A stretch of 64,000 nt of DNA from Hydrotaea diabolus (taxonomy: Eukaryota > Arthropoda > Insecta > Diptera > Muscidae): contig OY740719.1 in NCBI GenBank assembly GCA_963513945.1, positions 149,939,464 to 150,003,463 on the forward strand, written 5' to 3'. Shown piece by piece: positions 41,964 through 51,650 of this stretch. The translations under genes and the position numbers were made by a program. Every line of letters starts with the position of its first letter. Position 1 is the first letter of the stretch. A model generated the notes under the pieces. It did no database searches. It was not told the origin of the DNA and worked only from the letters and a program-made list of their open reading frames with translations.

Positions 41964-42378
41964 TTCGAACTATATTATCGTATTTTAATAGTGTCTACTC
42001 AAACCAAAAAAATACCATTAATCAAACCGTAATTTTAGTTATCATCACTAATAATTGGTTGCAACAACATTTTTTTTTTTTGCAAAACTATTGGTTACAC
42101 GCAACTAATGACCGTTCAAATAGTTGCGTGTTCAATACGATGGTCATATTTTTTATCTTGTGGACTATAAACATTTGGTGATTGCAACCGCAATTTTTCA
42201 TTTGCAATTCAATTACTGTAGTTCCAAACGACTTCCAACTAATTTTTTTTCTCTGTGTACCCAAAAACTTGTCCAAAATTTCAAGCATTAAAAAACCTTA
42301 AAGTTTTTCACTTTGAAACAGCGAATGACTAAACAAACTATTTAAATCAGATTGTATGTTTTTTTATTATCTTAATAT
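41964..42378. mobile_element. I-family MITE copy I2 and S-repeat piece
   Basis: About 42000-42260 is the inverse of I1 (GGTTGCAACAACA .. CAAAACTATTGGTTAC .. AAACATTTGGTGATTGCAAC .. TTTCTCTGTGTA). 42285-42345 is an S-unit end (GAATGACTAAACAAACT). Confidence 0.6.
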
Positions 42379-43333
42379 AGGGTGATCCATTTAGAGGTAA
42401 TTTTTCAGAACAAAAAAAAATATAAAAATTCAAATCTAGTGTTAAATCTTTATTGGTAATTTGAAATGACATTTTATGGCATTTATTTTTTGAATATAAT
42501 TTCCTTCAAATGTTGGCCGCAACTACGCCTCAGGGTTTCCATTCTGAGGGTCCAATTTTGGATGACTCCTTCGAGCATTTCGAACGGTATGGCTTTAATG
42601 GCATGCGTAATGTTGGCTTCCAAAACCTAAATCGTAGCTGGTATGTCAGCATAGAATTTGAACTTTGCGTAGGCCCAAAGAAAAATGTCTAAAGGTGTAA
42701 AATCACTCGATCTAAGCGGCCAGCTCACCTGTCCAAAACGTGAAATTGGCTGTTCTTCGTAATGACCTCTTATTAGATCCAAGATTACGGGCTTCAATTT
42801 CAGGAAGCAAATAGTCCGATATCAAGGCGCAACAGCGAGCTCCATTCACGGTTACGTTCCGACCATCATCATTTTAGAAAAAATATGAACCGATTATTCC
42901 ACCAGGCCATAAACCGCACCAGACCGTGGTTTTCTCTGGGTATAATGGCACCTCTTGATAGTCAGTTAATCACTTTTTTCCATTGAAATCGATAGTATTT
43001 CTCAAGATTTTCCTTGGTTTGATTGACGGTCTTTTCCCGCAAAAAATAATGTTGCTCTTCATCCCAAATGCGGCAACTTTGTTTATTGACGTTGTCGTTG
43101 AGCCAGAAATGGGCCTCATGACTAAACAAAATTGTGCTCGAAAACAGTTTCTCACCGAACGCTCATTTCCATTATACAGTTGCACAATTTTGAGGCGTTG
43201 TTTCGGTGTAAGTCTTTCTATGATGAAATGGCAAACAATACTGAAAAGAAAGAAAAAACTAAAGTTGAACACAACTCACGCAAAGTCTGTGAAAAAAGGC
43301 TATTGAAAAAAATACCTCTAGATGGATCACCCG
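42379..43333 (-). mobile_element. DD41D-type element E6 with an internal mariner-C patch
   Basis: Ends AGGGTGATCCATTTAGAGGT and inverted ACCTCTAGATGGATCACCC. Minus-strand transposase remnant at 42483-43225: IERLTPKQRLKIVQLYNGNE (ATG now ATA), FCLVMRPISG (first acidic region, mutated), NKVAAFGM. After the patch come WCGLWPGG and the C-terminal tail. Bases 42961-43051 are not from this family but match mariner-C2. Confidence 0.85.
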
Positions 43334-43542
43334 TTCTATAAAAAATACAACAAGTTTTTTTTTACATGACCTCAAGCCGAAAATAATAGTTTTCAAGTAT
43401 CTTTAAAATAAATCGTAAGCAAAAAATAAAAGTCGTTCAGAAAAATCCGTATAGAAACCCAAAAAAAAATTAAGAACCTCAAAAACCTTTTGAAAAACCT
43501 AAAAAGTTTTTAATTTTGAAAGGGTGAATGACTGCTCGTAGC
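43334..43542. repeat. S-repeat unit
   Basis: AATAGTTTTCAAGTATCTTT .. ATAAAAGTCGTTCAGAAAAA .. TAGAAACCC .. GGGTGAATGACT, an S unit between E6 and mariner-C2. Confidence 0.5.
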
Positions 43543-43944
43543 TTCGAGGGCTTAACAATAATTCCGTGAGTTTCACAACTTCCTTCGAAGTTTTATAAAA
43601 TTCAACACTGCTCCCATCAAGTACCATCTGTTAATAGACTACTGTCAAATTTAGAGAGAGTTCTGTCATTTAGTTTGTGTTCAACAGTTGTTCAAAACAT
43701 ACAACCTCGTGGATTTTGTTAAAAATGGAAAAAGTGAATTTCTAATGCTCATTAAACATTATTTTTTTGCGGGAAAAAACCGTCAAGCAAACCAAGGAAA
43801 ATCTTGATAAATACTGTCGATTTCAATGCAAAAAAGTGATTAACTGACTTTCATTGTGGCCGCTCGCACAAGTACAAATGACACTGAACGTTCTGGTCGG
43901 CTAATTGAGGTCAATACACCCGAAAATGTCGAATAAATTCACGA

Positions 43945-45214
43945 TACAAGGGTTGCTATTTGTATTATGGGTCTGGCAATAAAAACACAATAATTTATCA
44001 TTGGAAATGGTTTTAGTGTTTTTCAAAATATTCTCCTTGAAGATCAATACACTTTTGCATGCGCACGAACCAATTTTCGAAGCCCTTTTTCACTCCGATT
44101 GAGGCACCTCCAAAACATGGTTTTTGAACGCTTCAACAGCATCTTCTGACGAAGAAAATCGTTGACCACGCATTTTTTTCTTGATGCTAGGGAATAAGAA
44201 GAAGTCAATGGGTGCCAAATCAGGGCTGTACGGTGGATGGTCCATCAATTCGACATATTGAGTGGTCAAATAGCTCATCGTTTCAGCTGATGAGCGAGAG
44301 CTCACATTGTAGTAATGCAAAATGATCCGATCCGTCTTCTCTTATTATCTTTCCTCATTTCTTCGAACACTGTTGGCAAACAGATGGTTGTATATCACTC
44401 AGAATTGACCGTCCAACGTTCCACTAAACACACTGCGGCAACATGGCCGGTTAAAGCGCAAAAAACACGCAATCATTTGCTTCGATGTACTTCTTCCGCG
44501 AACAACTTTTGTTGGATTTGGCTCGTCTTGAAAGACCCATACAGTCTGTTTCGGGTTCATATGCATAGATCCATGATTCGTTACCTGTGACATTGTTATA
44601 CACTGCCTTTGAGCTACCGCAGTTATACTTTTTCAGCATCTCTTTGCACCAATCAATACGAGCCTTTTTTTGAGTGTGGGAGCCAACGAAAACAAATTTT
44701 TTCACGGCCAACTGAACATGCAATATCTTATTGATGCTTATCATACTAATGCCCACGGATCCTCAATCTCACGGTATGTCACATGTCGGTCTAGCTTATT
44801 CAATTCACGCACAGCTTCGATGGTTTGTGGCAAAGTGACCGTAGTTAGACGTCCTTCACGAAATTCACCCTGAAGCGAACGAGACTGAACACTTGGAGCC
44901 AGCGATTAACAATGGTTTTTGATGGTGCTTCGTCGCCAAAAGTCGAAACAAGTTGATTTAAACACTCTCTTTGTCTCGATAGCCCACGCCGAAAATCATA
45001 AAAAATCAGCGCACTAAAATGTTCACGGGATAATTCCATTTTTTGACTGAGATGAATTTTTCCACACACTGTAAACAAAACAATTCGCCCTCAAATGACA
45101 AAAGGTTCTGAGTGAAGTTATGCTAAAAATGCCAAAGTTTCCAATGGAAGTTCAAGTTTGCATCTGGGCTCAGTAGTAATGGCAGGACCCAAAATCTAAA
45201 TAGCAACCCTCGTA
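43945..45214 (-). mobile_element. Mariner-D4, nested in C2
   Basis: Ends CAAGGGTTGCTATTTG (first G now A) and inverted AAATAGCAACCCTCG, TA-flanked; 1266 bp between the TAs. Removing it rejoins the C2 reading segments. Confidence 0.9.
44013..45039 (-). pseudogene. Mariner-D4 transposase, frameshifted
   Basis: MELSREHFSALIFYDFRRGL, FGDEAPSKTIVNRW, SINKILHVQLAVKKFVFVGS, WCKEMLKKYNCGSSKAVYN, VTGNESWIYAYEPE (Asp 1 changed to Asn), DEPNPTKVVRGRST, then YVELMDHPPYSPDLAPIDFF (Asp 3) and EAFKNHVLEVPQSE. The second-Asp segment is broken. Spacing in the family is 34 residues (DD34D). Confidence 0.85.
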
Positions 45215-45724
45215 TGGTGTTGTTGGATCGAGTAGTAAAAGTGCGTGAGATTGTTGATGCCATATGCATTTCATATGGCAGTGTGGTTTCGATTTTACAA
45301 GATCAGTTGGCTTTAAGAAAGCTGTCTGAAAGATGGGTGCCGCATTTGCTCTCAATTGACCATAAACGTAATGGTGTGACAACTTCAAAGGATTGTTTGG
45401 AGCCGTTGAACCACAATTCGCATGAGTTCTGGCGGCGTTTTGTAACAGTGGATGAAACATGGATCCATTACAACACTCTGGAGACCAAGCCGAAGCCTAA
45501 ACAACGGGTTTCTCCGGTTGAACCAGCTCTGAAGAATGCCAAGGTGACTTTGTCGGCCAATAAGGTGATGGCAACAGTTTTTTTTTGGGATGCACGCGGA
45601 ATAATTCACATCGATTACCTTCAAAAGGGAAAACAATAAACGGCGAGTAGTATGCATACTTTTTGGACCGATTTAACGAGGATTTAAGAAAACGACCCCA
45701 CACGCAGAGAAAAGATATGGTTAC

Positions 45725-47013
45725 TACGAGGGCGGTTCGGAAAGTTCTTAGCCTATCAATGAAAGAGAATAGTTAGTTTTTCGAAAATAATTTTATTTTT
45801 CAATATAATCTCCTGAAACTTCAATACACTTAGGCCAACGTTTATCTAGCAATTCTATCCCTTGATTAAAATAGTTTTCCTCAAGGTCTTCAAAATAGTG
45901 GTTTACAACTGTAATTGCATCTTCATTTGAGGTAAAACGCTAGCCAGCAAGGATTTTTTTAGATTTGGGAACAGGTAAAAGTCACTCAGGAGAATAAGGT
46001 GGGTGATCAAGCAACTCGTACTTTAATTCGTTGATTTTAGCCATTGTTAAAACACTCTTGTGCGCTGGTGTGTTGTCTTGATGAAAAATTATTTTTTTTG
46101 TGTTGTCAGCCAGGACGTTTTTCTCGAATTTGTACATTTAATTGATCTAAAAGGTTGCAATAGTACTCTGAATTTATTGTTTTACCCTTTTGCAGATAGT
46201 CAATCAATAAAATACCTTTGAAGTCCCAAAAAACCGTTGCCATAACCTTACCAGCCGATTGAACTGTTTTTGCCTTCTTTGGGGCACTTCCTCCAGCTTC
46301 AGTCCATTGTTTGGATTGTTCTTTTGTCTCTGGAGTATAGTGGTGGATCCATGTCTCATCAACAGTTATGAAACGACGCTTAAAATCCATTTTGTTTCGC
46401 TAAAAACGATCCAAACAAGCTTGAGAAATGTTCATTCTTATGCGTTTTTGGTCGACTGTTAACAAAAGTCCGGCACCCATCTTGCAGAAAGCTTTTTCAT
46501 CCGTAGTTCTTCATGCAAAATTAAATGGACTCGATCATTTGAGATGTCCATGATATTAGCTATTTCACGCACTTTTATTCGTCGATCATTTAATACCATA
46601 TCATGCACTTTGGCTTCATTTTCTGTTGTTGTTGCTGTTTTTGGACGTCCACTACGTGGTTCATCTTCAATGCTTGTACGACCACGTTTAAATTCAGCAA
46701 CCCAATTTTTTACTGTTGCATATGAAGGAGCAATTTCACCTAACACATTCACCATATCATTATGAATTTTTTGTCCCGATAAACCTTTTTTATGTAAATA
46801 TTTAATGACACCACGCATTTCTAATTTTTCCATTGTAAAAAAATCGCGGATGCGTCTTTTGTGAACACCTGTTTCTATATGAAGGAGTTGCCAGATCGAA
46901 ACAAAATTTAACATGTGTTCAAAGCAGCGATGGAAGTTTCCAAAACACTTAACTTTTTTTGTTTATACCGCGCTTTTTGTGCTAGGCTAAGAAGTTTCCG
47001 AACCGCCCTCGTA
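45725..47013 (-). mobile_element. Mariner-B3, nested in K3
   Basis: CGAGGGCGGTTCGGAA and inverted TTCCGAACCGCCCTCG with TA on both sides. The K3 target is the GGTTACTATATGG segment conserved in other K ends. Confidence 0.95.
45793..46833 (-). pseudogene. Mariner-B3 transposase, few frameshifts
   Basis: MEKLEMRGVIKYLHKKGLSG, GRTSIEDEPRSGRPKTATTT, RKLSARWVP-like linker then a frameshift (near 46460-46400), DFKRRFITVDETWIHHYTPE (Asp 1), TVFWDFKGILLIDYLQKGKT intact, then a shift near 46110 before HQDNTPAHKS (Asp 2), and EWLLPVPKS-like out-of-frame sequence in the Asp 3 segment, where the DLAPSD codons are damaged. Very close to B1 and B2. Confidence 0.9.
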
Positions 47014-48489
47014 TATGGTCACCGCAACAATAATATGTTCTCTACAATATTAATATTGTTGAAATGTAACAATAGTATTATTGCCATATTTCAAAATGAA
47101 AATATGGTTGTAGCAACCATATAAACATGGTTGGGGCAACAAATGTACTGTTTTTTTTAAAATTTACGCTAAAAATAATATGATTATTGCAATCATACCG
47201 TATGGTTACGACTATGAACATAATTGTAGAGCATATATGTATGGGTGTGCGTATGTTTTTTGATATACTAAAAAAACATACACACACGATACAGTGCGTG
47301 GTTGTTGTCCATTATAAAAAAAAACAACAACCGGAAGGTAGTTTGAGGGATTTTTATTGTGTTTACTTTGTTCGGTGAAATATTTTACTACCGACTGGTT
47401 CTCGTTTATTTAAAATCTGCCTGCATTGATCGCCATTGATCGTGTTTAATCACATTGGTTACTTGGGGTCTACGGATGGTGAAGTAGCATTCACCCCTGC
47501 TGGCAACTAAAAGTTTTTTCAACTGCCGTTATATATTTTTGTTTCTCGAATGAAATGTTCAATAAAAGCATGGCCTCAAATCTGGCAATGAACTTAGTGT
47601 AATGAGATTTAAAATTAAGATAAAAAAATCTCTATTTATGAATAACAACATTACCCAATCCTAATAAATAATTTTGGGGATCATAGTATGGTTCAGTGAA
47701 TCATACTATGGTTGTAGGGATAATAGTATGGTTGAGTGTGAACCAAACTGTGGTTGTGGGGATCATAGTATGGTTGCGTGTGAATCATACTATGGTTGTG
47801 AGAATCATACTATGGTTGTATGAGAAATATACTATGGTTGTGATGATCATAATATGGTTGTGGAGATAATAGTATGGTTGAGTGTGAATCATGCTATTGT
47901 TGTAAGGATCATAGTATGGTTGTGGAGATCATAGTATGTGAGAAGCATACTATTGTTGTGAGGATCATAATATTATTGTGCCACAACCATATACCCAACA
48001 ATAGTGTGATCCTCTTCGAATATTGTCACCCCAACCATACTTTTTTTCTGCGTGCATATGGTTAAGAAAAAAGTTATTTTTCATCAAGATAATGCACATG
48101 TACAGTCTCAGTGGAAAATTGCATTAATTGGGTTACGAATTGGTATCTCATCCGCCACATTCTCCGGGTTTAGCCCCCAGTGACTATTTCATATTTCCAA
48201 ACCTAAAGAGATAACTCGGTGGAAAGAGATTCAGCTCCAACGATGAAATAATTTATCAAAAAAATTCATATTTTAAACCTAAAGAAATAACTCGATGGAA
48301 AGAGATTCAGCTCCAACGATGAAATTATTAATCAAAAAAATGCCTATTTTATGAGGCTCGAAATATCCAAATTTTGGAAGGGATACAAAAATTGGAGAAA
48401 CGTTGGACTAAAAGGAGATTATGTTGAAAAATATATTTTTTTTTGAAAAAAAAAAACTGTGTTTTATTCGAAAAGCCACTTATAAAAAA

Positions 48490-50049
48490 TTAGCCGATTG
48501 CTTACACAGAAAAAAAATATTATTTTTTTAGCACAATTCGTGCGCCACCCTGTAGAACCTCTGCAACTCAATGGGCCATAGCCCCCGATTGATTTGCAAT
48601 TCAAGTCAAGCCAAAGCTTTTGGCTAATTTTTAGGTACAAACCAAAGCCACCATGAAGCTGCCCGAAGGGCCGTTAAACGGGCCAGAACAACAGTTCTGG
48701 ATGCTCTTGGTCACCCAAACTCCGGTCTGATTTCGAAGTAAATTTAATATGTTTTTCAGTTTGAGTTAATAAAGATTCACTCAATCTCACCTTAAAGACA
48801 CAACGGGTAATTTGAACTATGTGAGATGTATTTTAACCCTGACAGGGGTAAGATATGGTTCATCTGTGAAAGTTCAGATAATCCCATCGCCTTATTTTAG
48901 CTAAAGTCATGTTTGTCTTTATGATATGGTAGGGAAAATTGGTTGAAATTCATGGACTCCCTTCAAACAGTTAAAAGATAAACCTTTTCAAAAATATGAT
49001 ATAACGTTGGCCGGTCAATTTAAAAGACCTTTTAATTTGAATTTTTGTGTTACTGTCTAATTTGTTATTAATTAAAATTAATATGTTGTTGTGAGTTTTA
49101 TTTATTTTTTGTAGCAACCATAATTTATATTTATTTTAATTGCTCTTGCTATCTTTGCAAATAACAAATCGTGTTTGTCAAAATGCCGATTGTTTTCAAT
49201 TCATCTCGATCACTTTCTAGCTTGCTCGTCCCCCATACCACTCTCTCCCTCTCTTTCTACGGGTTGAGCGAATTTTATAATTATTGCATTAAATGGCGCT
49301 ACGTAATTTCGGCGGTGATTAATTGTTTAATCAAGAAAGTGTGATCGATCACAATCCTCGCGACCATATGCAATTTGTGTCAATACAATTATCTCGAGCT
49401 TAATGATCATCACTTGGTAGATAAATACTCGTAGTAGGGGCCAGTTTGTGAAATGGTTTTACGTTTGCCTTGTGTTTGTCTATCTCAGAACGCAGAAATA
49501 CGCTTCGTTGTCCATGTCACTGGGAATATCTTGTTATGCATTTCTTGGCTCTATCTCGGGCCCATTAATCAAAATTATTTTGTTTAGATTTCTCGTTTCT
49601 TATGGCTTATTATATTATTTCGTTAGCTTTTAATATAAACAAAATATTTATTTATATTAAATTACAGTGTCTACTGTGATTTTTGTTTTATTTTTTTCAA
49701 AAATACATTTCAAATTCGTTTCGTTTTTGTGTAATCGAGGGATTTTTGTTTTTTGCTTTGCCACCTTAAGTGGCGCCTTGTGATATGTTCGTGTTGTTTT
49801 TAAGCGCTTAACCACTTTAGTCTGATCAATCACAAGCACTCGACTAACAGAAGTTAATAACAAAAAAAAACGAGAAGCAATGGGAACTGCGCAAATATTG
49901 CGTTTATTAGATTTATTTGACTTTATTTATGGCTAAACTTGAAAGTTTGTATTTCACATAATTTGTGATGGATCATAAATAATTTCTCATTTTGTTTGAT
50001 GTTCGAGCATGGGAACAGTTCAATTAATAGCCAATCGAAATACCAACCA
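48490..50049. other. Non-repetitive stretch within the duplicated block, no gene established
   Basis: A fragment at 48640-48750 can be read as HEAARRAVKRARTTVLDALG but lacks start, acceptor and donor sites. The 61-codon frame at 49448 and 68-codon minus frame at 49657 have no domain. AT-rich otherwise. Confidence 0.35.
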
Positions 50050-50215
50050 CACACACAAAAAACAGATTTGTTGCCACAACTGAATTTTTTGACAACTGAA
50101 AAAATGTATTGCATCGCTACAACCGAATGTTGATTGGGTGTACGACAATTTTCAGTAGTGGCCACTGACAGTATCATTTGAAGAGGCAAAGTATCGGTTG
50201 AAGAAAGTGTAGTCA
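50050..50215 (-). repeat. J-family repeat J2 (and identical J3 at 53831-53996)
   Basis: ACACACAAAAAACAGATTTG .. TTGCCACAACTGAATTTTTT .. ATGTTGATTGGGTGTACGAC .. GATACT-like end, inverse of J1 and J4. Confidence 0.6.
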
Positions 50216-50315
50216 AACCAACTAATTAGGAAGATTATTGAAACTGCATTTGTAAATGTCTTGGTTGTTTTAGAACATTGGCTATAAGTACTGCAGGGTA
50301 ACCGCCGGGAAGGTC

Positions 50316-51650
50316 TACGAGAGTTGCTATATGTGACAGCGCATAGAGAAAGGGACCTAAGGGTAAAAAAAAATCAATTTTTACTTTCTTTTTTTTGATG
50401 TGGACAACATCTGAGCATCGAATGATATCGATCCCATGCCCCAAAAGTGTTCCCTCCCAGAGATATGCGCCAACGCGCTCAGTGATGGCACACCAAAAAT
50501 ACACGCATTTAAATCTTTAAAATGGCTCTCCTGAACAAAACTGGTTTTTACCCTTAGGTCCCTTTCTAATTTGCGCGTCACATATATATTTCAGGTCGGC
50601 AATATAAACCCAATAATTTTTCATTGGAAATGGTTTTATTGCTTTTCAATATATTCCCCTTTAAGATCAATATACTTTTACTTTTGCATGCGCTCAAACC
50701 TATTGTCGAAGCACCTTTTCCACTCCGATTGAGACACCACCAAAGCATGATTTTTGAACGCTTCAACAACTGCTTCGGGCGATGAAAAACGTTGACCACG
50801 CATTTTTTTCTTGATGCTAGGCAATAAGAAGAAGTCATTGGGTGCTAAATCAGGGCTGTACGGTAGATGGCCCATCAATTCGACGTTTTAGCCGGTCAAA
50901 AAGGCGCTGGTTTGAGCCGATGTGTGAGAGCTCGCATTTTCATGGTGTACAATGATTCGCCTTCTCTTTCGTTTTTTGAGTTTCTCCGAAGAAACCAGGC
51001 AAACAATGGTGTACGACTCAAAATTGACCGCCCTACCTTGCTCAAGCGGAACAGTCGCCACATGACCAGTTTTGCCGAAGAAACAGGCGACCATTTGCTT
51101 CGAAGTTCTTCTTCCACGAAAAACTTTCGTTGGATTTGGCTCGCCATCGAAGACCCACACGGTCGATTGCTGTTTTGTTTCGGGCTTATACGCATAGATC
51201 CATGATTCGTCACCTGTGACGATCTTATAAACGACGTTTGTAGCACCGGAATAAATAGAAAATGACCAGTTTTGCCGAAGAAACAGGCGACCATTTGCTT
51301 CCATGTACTTCTTCTACGAACAACTTTTGTTGGATTTGGCTCGTCTTAAAAGACCCATACGGTCGCTTGCTGTTTTGTTTCGGGTTCATATGCATAGATC
51401 CATGATTCGTCACCTGTGACTATTTTATACACTGCCTTTGAGCTACCGCAGTTATACTTTTTCAACATCTCTTTGAACCAATCCATTTGAGCATTCGTCA
51501 AACTGTGTGGGATCCAACGAGAACAAATTTTTTTCACGCCCAAATAAACATGCCACATCTTATTGATGCTTGTCATACTAGTAACCAAGGATGCCTCAAT
51601 CTCACGGTATGTCACATGTTGGTCTTGCTTAATCAGTTCACGCTCAGCCT
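50316..51650 (-). mobile_element. Mariner-D5, 5' part only (cut by the duplication)
   Basis: The left end TACGAGAGTTGCTATA is split by T-MITE T4, then coding sequence runs to the duplication breakpoint. Identical to the corresponding part of D6. The host site left of it (GGGTAACCGCCGGGAAGGT) resembles the terminus of element G1 at 59452. Confidence 0.85.
50332..50582. mobile_element. T-family MITE T4, inserted in the D5 inverted repeat
   Basis: TGTGACAGCGCATAGAGAAA to inverted GCGCGTCACA. Removing it and one TA restores the GCTATATATATTTC stretch found in D1, showing a TA duplication and insertion into the mariner end. T5 (54113-54363) is the identical duplicate. Confidence 0.9.

Larger units (their letters stand above)
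45701..48054 (-). mobile_element. K element K3, nested in C2, split by mariner-B3
   Basis: CACGCAGAGAAAAGATATGG at the left and inverted TTTTTTTCTGCGTG at the right. CA is present on both sides (45699-45700 and 48055-48056); C1 has a single CCCATATGG at this place, consistent with a 2-bp duplication. The CATACTATG array spans about 47685-47960. Noncoding. Confidence 0.85.
43543..48490 (+). mobile_element. Mariner-C2, host of nested insertions D4, K3 and B3
   Basis: Left end CGAGGGCTTAACAATAATTC. Its own sequence is 43543-43945, 45215-45700 and 48055 to about 48490; the right end is degraded. Plus-strand transposase: ATGGAAAAAGTGAATTT with an early stop, then after D4 VKVREIVDAICISYGSVVSI, LRKLSERWVPHLLSIDHKRN and TVDETWIHYNTLETKPKPK (Asp 1), and after K3 VIFHQDNAHVQ (Asp 2) with a scrambled third segment. 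A partial direct duplication of the C-terminal coding part (the GAGATTCAGCTCCAACGATG segment) occurs at about 48228 and 48302. Confidence 0.85.
47870..51650 (+). repeat. 3781-bp tandem duplication, first copy
   Basis: Every base I compared matches 51651-55431 at an offset of 3781. The copy begins inside the K3 array (TAGTATGGTTGAGTGTG) and ends inside mariner-D5 (CACGCTCAGCC). Contents: K3 end, C2 3' part, about 1.8 kb of non-transposon DNA, a J repeat, a T MITE and most of a mariner-D. Confidence 0.95.

Noticed and set aside
48640..48750. Protein-like stretch HEAARRAVKRARTTVLDALG
   Set aside because: Short, with no start or splice signals in phase; possibly an old retrotransposon scrap, but too little to classify.
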